Shown here: positions 1 through 5,995 of the stretch, piece by piece | Position numbering within the stretch: the stretch's first letter is position 1 | Layout of the letters: every line of letters begins with the position of its first letter | Source of the DNA: Pseudofrankia asymbiotica | Lineage (GTDB): Bacteria > Actinomycetota > Actinomycetes > Frankiales > Frankiaceae | Assembly: GCF_001983105.1 (NCBI RefSeq) | Contig: NZ_MOMC01000007.1 | Span: forward strand, 79,871 to 86,923 | DNA length: 7,053 bases | Reading direction: 5' to 3' | The notes under the pieces: generated by a model | The model's input: the letters and a program-made list of their open reading frames with translations, nothing else | Told to the model about the DNA's origin: nothing | Database searches by the model: none | Position numbers and translations under genes: made by a program

Positions 1-1405
1 GGGCCTGTCCGAGCGGTACGCCGTCGGGGCGGGAACGGCGGTGTGCTGGCAGCTGCCGACCAGGATCGAGACCGTCGTGCTCTCGATGGCGCTCGCCCGC
101 CTCGGTGCCGTGCAGGTGCCGATCATCCACATCTACCGGGAGCGCGAGGTCGCCGTCGCGCTGGGCGCCACCCGCGCGGCGCTGTTCTGCGTGCCCGGCG
201 TGTGGCGCGGCACGGACTACGTCGAGCTCGCGGCGGCCGCGAGCAGGGACCTCGCCGACCGGCCGGAAGTGCTGGTCGTCACCGCGGACGGCCTGCCCGA
301 GGGCGACCCGGCGCTGCTGCCCCCGCCGCCCTCGGACGGCACGGAGGTCCGCTGGATCTACTACACCTCGGGCACGACCTCTCGTCCCAAGGGCGTGCGC
401 CACCGGGACGCGACGCTCGTCGCCGCCGGGGTCGGGCTCGCGCTGGCGCTCGGGGCCCGCCCGGACGACGTCGGCTCGATCGCGTTCCCGATCGCGCATA
501 TCGGCGGCCCGGACTACCTGGCGATGATGCTCGCCGTGGGCTTTCCCGCGCTGCTGCTGGAGGCCTTCGTGCCGGCCGGCGCCGTCGCCGCCTACCGGCG
601 GCACGGGGTGACGATCGCCGGCGGCTCGACCGCCTTCTACTCCACCCTGCTGGCCGCGCAGCGTTCCTCGCCGACGCCCGGCGAGCCGCTCATGCCGACG
701 CTGCGGATGCTCGCCGGCGGCGGCGCGCCGAAGCCCCCGGAGCTGTTCACCGACGTGAAGCGGGAGATGGGTATCCCGCTCGCGCACGGCTACGGCATGA
801 CCGAGGTCCCGATGATCACCCAGGGCTCACCGGCGGACAGCGACGACGCGCTCATGTACTCCGAGGGCGCGCCGCTGCCGGGAGTCGAGGTGCGCGTCGT
901 CACCGCGGCCGGCGCGGCGGCCCCGGCCGGCGCCGAGGGCGAGATCCGGGTCCGCGGCGTCACGGTCTGCGCCGGCTACACCGACGACGAGGCGACCGCC
1001 GCCGCCTTCGACGAGGAGGGCTGGTTCCGCACGGGTGACCTCGGCCTCCTGCGCTCGGACGGCCACGTGACCCTCACCGGCCGGCTCAAGGACGTCATCA
1101 TCCGCAAGGGCGAGAACGTCTCCGCCAGGGAGGTCGAGGACCTGCTCTACCAGCATCCGAAGGTCGGCGCGGTCGCCGTCATCGGGCTGCCGGACGCCGA
1201 GCGCGGCGAGCTGGTCTGCGCGGTCGTGGAGCCGGCGCCGGGCGGGGCCGCGCCGACGCTCGCCGAGCTCGCCGACTTCCTGCGCGGCGCCGGGCTGATG
1301 ACGCAGAAGATCCCCGAGCGTCTTGAGATCCTCGACGCGTTGCCCCGCAACGCCACCCTGAAGATCCTGAAGCACGAGCTGCGCGACCGTTTCAGCGGCC
1401 GCTGA
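1..1405 (+). CDS. AMP-forming acyl-CoA synthetase/ligase, 5'-truncated by the window edge
   Basis: This is a class I adenylate-forming enzyme (ANL superfamily, FadD/CaiC-like). Such enzymes activate a carboxylic acid with ATP to an acyl-AMP and transfer it to CoA in the cytoplasm. The frame is open from base 2, so the true start and perhaps 50-80 residues lie upstream; 467 codons are present. Visible core motifs in order: the phosphate-binding loop YYTSGTTSRPKGV (bases 359-397), HGYGMTE (785-805), GWFRTGDLG (1019-1045), the hinge region GRLKDVIIRKGENVS (1079-1123), and the C-terminal PRNATLKILKHELR. The catalytic lysine of the last motif is kept (codon 1361-1363), but the Gly usually before it is Leu. 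The catalytic core and C-terminal lid look complete, so the enzyme should be active. The substrate cannot be read from the sequence; fatty, alicyclic or aromatic acids are all possible. It is probably the last gene of its unit, because a strong hairpin follows. Confidence 0.95.
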   Translation, partial: GLSERYAVGAGTAVCWQLPTRIETVVLSMALARLGAVQVPIIHIYREREVAVALGATRAALFCVPGVWRGTDYVELAAAASRDLADRPEVLVVTADGLPEGDPALLPPPPSDGTEVRWIYYTSGTTSRPKGVRHRDATLVAAGVGLALALGARPDDVGSIAFPIAHIGGPDYLAMMLAVGFPALLLEAFVPAGAVAAYRRHGVTIAGGSTAFYSTLLAAQRSSPTPGEPLMPTLRMLAGGGAPKPPELFTDVKREMGIPLAHGYGMTEVPMITQGSPADSDDALMYSEGAPLPGVEVRVVTAAGAAAPAGAEGEIRVRGVTVCAGYTDDEATAAAFDEEGWFRTGDLGLLRSDGHVTLTGRLKDVIIRKGENVSAREVEDLLYQHPKVGAVAVIGLPDAERGELVCAVVEPAPGGAAPTLAELADFLRGAGLMTQKIPERLEILDALPRNATLKILKHELRDRFSGR

Positions 1406-1411
1406 CAGTAG

Positions 1412-1427
1412 GGACGCCCGCGCGTCC
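1412..1427 (+). other. short hairpin just after the acyl-CoA ligase stop
   Basis: GGACGC (1412-1417) pairs with GCGTCC (1422-1427) around a 4-base loop, starting six bases after the stop codon. No T-run follows. It may act with the larger hairpin at 1452-1485 in 3'-end formation or RNA stability. A 6-base stem is not rare in DNA this GC-rich. Confidence 0.35.
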
Positions 1428-1451
1428 GTTCAGACCCGCGGGCTACGACGG

Positions 1452-1485
1452 ACCGGCCCGGACGGCGGTCGCCGTCCGGGCCGGT
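1452..1485 (+). terminator. strong hairpin terminator between convergent genes
   Basis: A perfect 15-base inverted repeat has arms 1452-1466 and 1471-1485 and a 4-base loop GGTC. It is followed on the + strand by TCTTA, so there is only a short U-rich tail, as is common for actinobacterial terminators. It lies 47 bases after the stop of the acyl-CoA ligase and 35 bases from the stop of the convergent subtilase. It probably serves the + strand gene and, because a stem is symmetric, may also stop transcripts from the - strand gene. Confidence 0.85.
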
Positions 1486-1519
1486 TCTTATGCGGTTGTG
1501 GTTCCCCTGGTTTGGAAAG

Positions 1520-3289
1520 CTAGTGGAGCCTGGATGCGTTCAGTGCGCTGACGATCCCGTTTCCATAGAACCCGTTGAACCTTGTGGTGCCCTCGCAGGT
1601 CTTGGTGTAGCTAGCTGGCACCGGGGCGGGGTAGACGTACGGGTTCGGCGTCGGGCAGGGCGTCGCCACGGCCGTCCTCTGTAGTTGCTGCTGGACGATC
1701 GCCGGGTCCAGCGTCAGCCCGCCGTGCCTCGGGTCCTTGTGACCCAGCGCGCTGATGATGATCGCGGCCACGCCCACGGCGTGCGGCGAGGCCATCGACG
1801 TGCCCTGCAGGTACTGGTAGTACGACGTCTTGCCCTTGCTGTCGTCGCGAACGACGAACTCGCTGGTCGGGTTGCCGTCCGCGTCGATGTCACCGTTGGC
1901 CTCGGCGACGTTCTTCGGATAGGCGGCGAGGATCTCGTTCGTCACCAGGCGGGTGGGGGAGCCGTCGTAGGCGTCACCGCCCGGCGCGGCCACGACCGTC
2001 TGCTCCAGGCCGTAGTTGCTGTAGTAGCTCAGCCGCTTGGACGGGCCGATCGCGTTGACGTCGAGCACGTTCGGGGCCTCCGACGGCATCGACAGGCACG
2101 AGTTGTCGATGACGCGCGGGTAGGCGGCGCTGCCTGACGGCGGGTAGTCCGGGCTGGTGTCGTCGCCAGTGGGGTGGCCGAGGTCGGACCCCTCGTTGCC
2201 GGACGCGGCGATCAGGGTCACCCCGCGCCTGGACGCGTAGGCGACCGCGCGCTGCGTCGCGGCGATGATCGTGCGCTGCTCGGCCTGCCGCTCGGGGGAG
2301 TCCGCCGGGTTCGCCTTGCAGTTGAACAGGTAGGGGTCGGTGTAGAAGGACATGTTGACCACGTCGATGCCCGCGTCACCGGCGTAGGTGATCGCGTCGA
2401 TCGTCGGCTTCAGGAAGAAGTAGCCGGAGTCCTGACCGGCGCGGACGTTCACCAGCTGCACGTTCGGGGCGACGCCCGCGATGCCCAGGCCGTTGATCGG
2501 CGAGGCGATCGTGGACGCCACGTGGGTGCCGTGGCCGTCGTCGTCCTCGTCGATCGGGTCCTTGCAGCTCGGGTGCTCACACGGACCGTCGACCTCCTCG
2601 CCGGAGACCGGGTCGGTCGGGATGTCGGTGACGAAGTTGCGTGACAGGCCCTTGTTGAAGTTGGGGGCGATGTCCGGGTGGGTGCCGTCGATACCGGTGT
2701 CGATGACGCCGACGAGCACGCCCTTGCTGCCCGGCTCGTACTTGTACGAGCCGGTCGGCGTCGCGCCCATCATCTGCATGTCCCACTGCAGGCTCGACAG
2801 CGGCTCGGCGCCGGCCGCGGGCTTGCTCGGCTTGCCGGGCTTGGTGCCGCCGCCGCTTCGGGACAGGTCGCGCTCGCGCTGGGTGAACGACTGGTCCTCG
2901 CCGCCGGCCGCGGCGCCGGCCGCGTCCGGGGCGGCGTAGCCGATCGGTGAGTCGGGGGCCGCGCCGACGAGCGCCGCGTTGGTACCGGCCTTCGTCTCGA
3001 AGGACGCGTCCGTCGAGGTCACGACGGCGAGCCCGGTCTCGGCGTTCTCGGACTCGATCCTGCCGCCGAGCCTGGCGACCGCCGCCCGGCCGGCATCGGC
3101 GGAGCCTGAGTAGACGACGAGGTAGGTCCTGGAGCTCGCGGCGCTCGCCGGGCCGCCCGGCAGTGTGAGAGCGAGCGGGACGGCGACCAGGGCGGCGACC
3201 GGCGCGGCCAGCAGAGCCAACCCGCGTGACCGGCGACGGCCACGCCTCTCGCCGGTGGGCGGGGTGGGAGATCTGAGCGATCGGCGCAT
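1520..3289 (-). CDS. secreted subtilisin-like serine peptidase (S8 family) with propeptide
   Basis: The product is a 589-residue extracellular protease. A basic N-terminus is followed by a hydrophobic stretch (about residues 24-46) and an ASA signal-peptidase site near residue 50. Residues 55-92 resemble an inhibitor I9-type propeptide (TYLVVYSG...). A Gly/Pro/Lys-rich linker precedes the catalytic domain. The triad is complete: Asp197 in VIDTG, His253 in GHGTHVAS, Ser498 in GTSMASP, with oxyanion Asn365 in ASGNEG. Six cysteines follow the signal peptide (237, 242, 324, 398, 545, 565), consistent with disulfides in a secreted enzyme. About 57 residues sit between VVAAPGGD and GTSMASP, including an acidic DIDADG loop. 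No C-terminal anchor is seen. The ATG at 3289 is chosen because AAGGTGAG lies 7 bases upstream and the signal peptide starts there. The frame stays open to 3478, but that extension looks non-coding. The substrate is unknown. The family call is firm. Confidence 0.95.
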   Translation of the reverse strand: MRRSLRSPTPPTGERRGRRRSRGLALLAAPVAALVAVPLALTLPGGPASAASSRTYLVVYSGSADAGRAAVARLGGRIESENAETGLAVVTSTDASFETKAGTNAALVGAAPDSPIGYAAPDAAGAAAGGEDQSFTQRERDLSRSGGGTKPGKPSKPAAGAEPLSSLQWDMQMMGATPTGSYKYEPGSKGVLVGVIDTGIDGTHPDIAPNFNKGLSRNFVTDIPTDPVSGEEVDGPCEHPSCKDPIDEDDDGHGTHVASTIASPINGLGIAGVAPNVQLVNVRAGQDSGYFFLKPTIDAITYAGDAGIDVVNMSFYTDPYLFNCKANPADSPERQAEQRTIIAATQRAVAYASRRGVTLIAASGNEGSDLGHPTGDDTSPDYPPSGSAAYPRVIDNSCLSMPSEAPNVLDVNAIGPSKRLSYYSNYGLEQTVVAAPGGDAYDGSPTRLVTNEILAAYPKNVAEANGDIDADGNPTSEFVVRDDSKGKTSYYQYLQGTSMASPHAVGVAAIIISALGHKDPRHGGLTLDPAIVQQQLQRTAVATPCPTPNPYVYPAPVPASYTKTCEGTTRFNGFYGNGIVSALNASRLH

Positions 3290-3296
3290 GTACTCA

Positions 3297-3304
3297 CTCA
3301 CCTT
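3297..3304 (-). promoter_or_regulatory. ribosome binding site of the S8 peptidase
   Basis: Read on the - strand, AAGGTGAG lies 7 bases before the ATG at 3289. This site decides the start in favour of 3289 over the upstream in-frame ATG at 3478. The sequence is also part of a small hairpin, CTCAC-AAG-GTGAG (3297-3309). Confidence 0.75.
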
Positions 3305-3520
3305 GTGAGGCGTGGGGAAATGCGCTGGACCCGGTGGATCCTGCTCAGGGCACCATAGTGGATCTATCATCTGACAACGGCACCTTTGTGGCCATTTGAG
3401 GATTTCCCGGTCGCGTATCACCGGCGGCACTCCGTACGCACGCCTGTGCATCGTCGACGGTAACGGGATGGTTTCCACTGTTTCAGGAATTTCGCGACGT
3501 CCCTGGCTATGGCTGTTCGG

Positions 3521-4951
3521 TTATCCCGCGAACGAGCGGTCGGCGGTGGTGCCGGCGCTGGCGCGGACGGCCTCGGCGAGCAGGGCGACGGCGGTGGGGA
3601 TGTCAGGCTCCCTGATCCCGGCGACGCACAACCGCAGGTAGCTGACGTCCTGCTCGCCGATCACGAAGTACCGGCCGGGCGCCACCGTCACCCCGAGCCG
3701 GCCCGCGCGGGTGGCGACCGCGAGGTCGTCGGTGCCGCGGGGCAGCCACAGCCAGACGCTGATCCCCCCGCGGGGGTTCGCGAACGAGCACTCCGGCAGC
3801 TCGGTGGCGAGGGCCGCCGTGAGCGTGGCCATCCGGGTACGCAGCGCCGCCGAGGCGGCGCGCAGCTGGGCCGACCAGCCCGGCCCGGCCACCATCTCCA
3901 CGGCGGTGTGCTGCAGCGGCATGGGCACGAACGAGTCATCGACCTGGCGCATCGAGGCGAGCCGGGTCATCACCGGCCCGCGGGCCACGATCGCGCCGAT
4001 GCGCAGGCTCGGGGCGAGAATCTTCGTCAGCGAGCAGACGGTGATGACCCTGCCCTGGTCGTCGTCGCGCCACAGCGGCGGCGGTGGGACCTGCCCGTGG
4101 CCGAGCCAGCGCGCGAAGTCGTCCTCGAGGATGAAGGCGCCGGCCCGCTCGCAGATGTCGAGCACCTCGCGGCGGCGCGCGTGCGCCAGCACGCCACCGT
4201 CCGGGTTGGCGAACGTCGGCTGCAGGAACAGCAGCCGGGCCGACGTCGCCGCCAGCGCCCGTTCGAGCAACTCCGGGCGGATGCCGTCGGCGTCGGTCGG
4301 CACCGGCACCGGCACGTGGCCGGCGCTGCGCGCGACCGCCAGCGCGCCGGGGTAGGTCGGCACCGCGAACAGCACCGGGCTCCCGGCTGGCAGGAGGGCG
4401 CGGAAGACGGCCGAGAGGGCGCCCTGGGCGGCCGGGGTGATCAGGACCTGGTCCGGATCGGCGCCGACCTGGCGGCCGAACCAGCTGCGCAGCTCGGGGA
4501 CGCCCGCCGCCGGCGGCGCGCTCCAGGCGTCCGGCCGGCGCACCGCGCGGCTGGCCGCGGCGGCGAGCCGGCTGTCGGCGCGCAGCGTCGCGTCGAAGTA
4601 GCCGACGCCCAGCTGGAAGCCGGTCGAGTGGGCGCCCGCCAGCAGCACGTCGACGCCGGACGTCGACACCGGGCTGGCGCCGAGCGCCACCTGCTGCCAG
4701 TCGGTGTCGCCGACGCGGGCGGAGCGGCGCGCGGACACGAAGGTACCGGCGCCCGGCCGGGTGACCAGCACACCTTCGGTGACCAGGCGGGCGAGGGCCC
4801 GCTGCACGGTCACCGGGCCTACGCCCAGCCGCTGCTGCAGGTCGCGGGTGCTGGGCAGGCGAGCGCCGACGGCTCGGGTATCAGCGAGGGAGCGCAACTC
4901 GTCGGTGACTTTGTCGACGCTGCCGGCGTCCCTACTGCTACCATTTCCCAT
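3521..4951 (-). CDS. MocR-family regulator: GntR-type winged helix fused to PLP aminotransferase-like domain
   Basis: The product is a 476-residue transcription factor of the MocR/GabR group. Residues about 9-73 form a GntR-type winged helix (LPSTRDLQQRLGVGPVTVQRAL, then GVLVTRPGAGTFV). The rest is a fold-type I aminotransferase domain that binds pyridoxal phosphate as effector or cofactor. Visible features are TPAAQGAL, PTYPGAL, Asn249 in FANPDGG, EDDF at 276-279, the Schiff-base Lys310 in CSLTKILAPSLRIG, and Arg440 in YLRLC, likely for a substrate carboxylate. The Tyr usual in the EDDY motif is Phe here. Family members control vitamin B6, GABA, taurine or amino-acid genes, often divergent ones; the target here cannot be named from sequence. 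The ATG at 4951 fits the usual short N-terminus but has no Shine-Dalgarno. A GTG at 5047 would add 32 unconserved-looking residues. The divergent neighbour is a small membrane protein at 5105. Confidence 0.93.
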   Translation of the reverse strand: MGNGSSRDAGSVDKVTDELRSLADTRAVGARLPSTRDLQQRLGVGPVTVQRALARLVTEGVLVTRPGAGTFVSARRSARVGDTDWQQVALGASPVSTSGVDVLLAGAHSTGFQLGVGYFDATLRADSRLAAAASRAVRRPDAWSAPPAAGVPELRSWFGRQVGADPDQVLITPAAQGALSAVFRALLPAGSPVLFAVPTYPGALAVARSAGHVPVPVPTDADGIRPELLERALAATSARLLFLQPTFANPDGGVLAHARRREVLDICERAGAFILEDDFARWLGHGQVPPPPLWRDDDQGRVITVCSLTKILAPSLRIGAIVARGPVMTRLASMRQVDDSFVPMPLQHTAVEMVAGPGWSAQLRAASAALRTRMATLTAALATELPECSFANPRGGISVWLWLPRGTDDLAVATRAGRLGVTVAPGRYFVIGEQDVSYLRLCVAGIREPDIPTAVALLAEAVRASAGTTADRSFAG

Positions 4952-4959
4952 GAGAATAG

Positions 4960-4989
4960 AAGATAGCGCTATCGTTCCGGACCCGTCAT
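4960..4989 (-). promoter_or_regulatory. probable mocR promoter giving a leaderless mRNA
   Basis: Read on the - strand, a -35-like ATGACG (4984-4989) is separated by 18 bases from a -10-like TATCTT (4960-4965). The -10 ends 8 bases before the ATG at 4951, so transcription would begin at or next to the start codon. This agrees with the absence of any Shine-Dalgarno there. Each hexamer matches the consensus at four of six positions. Leaderless genes are common in actinobacteria. Confidence 0.45.
4962..4973. promoter_or_regulatory. perfect 12-base palindrome, candidate MocR operator
   Basis: GATAGCGCTATC is a perfect self-complementary 12-mer. It overlaps the proposed mocR -10 element and lies 10 bases upstream of its ATG, inside the mocR/small-membrane-gene divergent region. 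That is a classic place for a repressor of its own gene. It is more AT-rich than its surroundings, so it is less likely to be a by-product of GC bias. Binding by this MocR is inference. Confidence 0.45.
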
Positions 4990-5092
4990 CCGCTTTCGCG
5001 ACATCCGCCGTCGGCGCTCTCCTCGTGGCGCGCCCCGACCTCGTCACGTCGCCCGCCGCCCTGGACCTTCGCGGCCTTCACGGACGCTCGGT

Positions 5093-5098
5093 GGGAGG
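5093..5098 (+). promoter_or_regulatory. ribosome binding site of the small membrane protein gene
   Basis: GGGAGG sits 6 bases before the ATG at 5105. It is the strongest Shine-Dalgarno match in the window and is the main reason to accept this very short gene. Confidence 0.65.
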
Positions 5099-5104
5099 GC
5101 GGCG

Positions 5105-5233
5105 ATGATCGTTCTTGTGATCCTGGGCGTGCTCGTCCTGTCCGCGCTGCTCGGCTGGCTCGTCGGTCCGGACACCCGGGACCCGGACTACTCGATGGGC
5201 GCGGAGCGCTCTCCCCGCGCGGACCGGAACTAG
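5105..5233 (+). CDS. small single-pass membrane protein, 42 residues
   Basis: I do not recognise a family. The protein starts MIVLVILGVLVLSALLGWLV, one hydrophobic helix of about 20 residues. A short polar tail follows, with GPDTRDPDYSMG and then a basic/acidic mix ending RADRN. Lacking N-terminal charges, it could be inserted in either direction; the Arg and Asp residues of the tail do not settle topology. GGGAGG (5093-5098) lies 6 bases before the ATG, an excellent ribosome site, and the codons are mostly G/C-ending. It is divergent from the mocR-type gene with 153 bases between them, so it could be that regulator's target. A hairpin follows its stop. The gene call rests on ribosome site, codon bias and the clean membrane segment; a role cannot be given. 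Confidence 0.65.
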   Translation: MIVLVILGVLVLSALLGWLVGPDTRDPDYSMGAERSPRADRN

Positions 5234-5246
5234 GGCATATGGAGGG

Positions 5247-5267
5247 GCCGGGCTGGCGCGGCCCGGC
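5247..5267 (+). terminator. hairpin after the small membrane protein gene, possible terminator
   Basis: GCCGGGC (5247-5253) pairs perfectly with GCCCGGC (5261-5267) around a 7-base loop, starting 14 bases after the stop at 5233. No T-run follows, so it is a terminator only in the loose actinobacterial sense. Its position right behind the gene supports a single-gene unit. Confidence 0.45.
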
Positions 5268-5318
5268 AAGGTGGTCCTGTTGACGCGGCGCTGATGCGTC
5301 GTTGCTGTTTGTGGCTGC

Positions 5319-5354
5319 GCCGGGGCGCGCGGCTCGGCCGGGGCGCGCGGCTCG
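5319..5354. repeat. two perfect tandem copies of an 18-base unit
   Basis: The unit GCCGGGGCGCGCGGCTCG occurs at 5319-5336 and again at 5337-5354 with no spacer and no mismatch. It is in non-coding sequence and looks like a replication-slippage duplication. Eighteen bases would preserve a reading frame, but no coding frame is apparent. Confidence 0.85.
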
Positions 5355-5430
5355 AACATCGCCGTGTCCTGGCTTGTGGGGACGTCCAAGCCTGGGGGTG
5401 TCTGCGCGTCGACGGGTCGGCTCTTGGCAG

Positions 5431-5451
5431 CGTTGCGTCATCGTTGCGTCA
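5431..5451. repeat. direct repeat of CGTTGCGTCA, period 11
   Basis: CGTTGCGTCA is present at 5431-5440 and 5442-5451, one base apart, giving a period of 11. That is about one helical turn, so a protein could meet both copies on the same face. No regulator is known to me for this sequence. Confidence 0.6.
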
Positions 5452-5569
5452 CGACCGGCGGCTGCGCCTCGCGTTGGACATGTCCTCGTAACGCGCGCAG
5501 ACAGCCGCCACGAACACGCGCAAATCGCCTTGCCCACGACACACGAACGTTGCTGGCGCAACGCTCATG

Positions 5570-5591
5570 GTTCACTGCCCGTTCAGGCTGG
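5570..5591 (+). promoter_or_regulatory. PHO-box-like direct repeat, tentative
   Basis: GTTCACTGCCC (5570-5580) is followed directly by GTTCAGGCTGG (5581-5591). PhoP boxes in Streptomyces are tandem 11-base units that start with a GTTCACC-like core; the first unit fits well, the second only in its first five bases. The nearest downstream recognised gene is the phnD-like one, a plausible Pho-regulon member, but its start is about 600 bases away. That distance keeps confidence low. Confidence 0.2.
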
Positions 5592-5757
5592 GCCATCAAG
5601 GTTCTGGACGTGGACGACCGGGGGTCCTGCGAGCCTGCCTGCGCGGAGGAATTGCGGCGTCTCGCCATATGCCAGAGCCGCGTTTCGCGGATCCCGCATG
5701 TGGCGGACGCGGAACGGTTTCGTGTCTGTCCGGCGGTGATGCCGTGACCGGCCGAAT

Positions 5758-5774
5758 GGGTGGCTATGCCACCC
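5758..5774. other. perfect 7-base hairpin with TAT loop
   Basis: GGGTGGC (5758-5764) pairs with GCCACCC (5768-5774) around TAT, and CGGGGTTT follows on the + strand. It could be a weak terminator or part of a structured leader RNA. No known riboswitch core was recognised around it. Confidence 0.4.
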
Positions 5775-5863
5775 GGGGTTTCGAGCGTCCGGCACCTGCC
5801 GCCGAGACGGGCATCCGAGGCCTCTGCCGGCTCCAGTCGATCTCATGCCTGGAGACGGCCCTC

Positions 5864-5995
5864 ATGGTCGAGGTCGCCGCCGATGCGTTCGCCGCCGCCG
5901 CCGCGGCCCCCGAGCTGCCCGACCCACTCGCCGCGGCCCTCGCCGCGGCGAGGCGGATCCCGGTTGGCGCGCCTGTCCCGGCGGGCGCCACCTGA
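5864..5995 (+). CDS. possible small Ala-rich protein, 43 residues, doubtful
   Basis: I do not recognise it. GGAG (5851-5854) lies 9 bases before the ATG. About nine of ten codons end in G or C while second positions are less GC-rich, a coding-like pattern. The product starts MVEVAADAFAAAAAAPELPD and is about 40% alanine, with one likely helix (PLAAALAAARR) and a Pro/Gly-rich end; it has no membrane segment. The same frame is open further upstream, with another ATG at 5756 that lacks a ribosome site and would add 36 residues. It ends 200 bases before the phnD-like gene. It may be a small protein, an upstream ORF in that gene's leader, or chance in GCC-repeat DNA. Confidence 0.25.
   Translation: MVEVAADAFAAAAAAPELPDPLAAALAAARRIPVGAPVPAGAT

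Larger units (their letters stand above)
5234..5863. other. 630-base region with no convincing gene
   Basis: Several frames are open here on both strands, but the translations are Arg/Ala/Pro-rich with scattered Cys and Trp. They show no known motif, no good ribosome site and no consistent third-position bias. The region holds an 18-base tandem duplication (5319-5354), a repeated CGTTGCGTCA (5431-5451), a PHO-box-like pair (5570-5591) and small hairpins at 5548-5563, 5678-5690 and 5758-5774. It may be the long upstream region of the phnD-like gene, a decayed gene, or hold an untranslated RNA. I cannot decide among these. Confidence 0.6.

Noticed and set aside
1685..2950. Several + strand open frames within the S8 peptidase gene
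   Set aside because: They are antisense shadows; the catalytic triad motifs are on the - strand.
3320..3420. A promoter for the S8 peptidase (TTGTCA near 3372-3377 with TATGGT near 3353-3358, - strand)
   Set aside because: The spacer would be only about 14 bases, too short for a normal sigma-70-type promoter, and no better pair is visible.
3290..3478. In-frame upstream ATG at 3478 that would lengthen the S8 peptidase by 63 residues
   Set aside because: There is no ribosome site at 3478, the added residues look non-coding, and they would bury the signal peptide. The ATG at 3289 has a good site 7 bases upstream.
3509..4966. Long + strand open frame of 485 codons opposite the mocR gene
   Set aside because: Its translation is an Arg/Gly/His-rich shadow typical of the antisense of GC-rich genes, while the - strand frame carries clear MocR domains.
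4952..5047. GTG at 5047 as the start of the MocR protein
   Set aside because: It would add 32 residues in front of the winged helix without recognisable sequence and would run through the likely promoter and palindrome.
5302..5747. Two overlapping + strand open frames of 145 and 127 codons in the gap after the small membrane gene
   Set aside because: There is no ribosome site, no steady third-position bias and no recognisable motif, and the 18-base tandem repeat falls in this stretch.
5700..5860. A riboswitch around the hairpin at 5758-5774
   Set aside because: I compared it from memory with cobalamin, SAM, SAH, TPP, Moco and guanidine core motifs and found no match; the hairpin alone is not enough.
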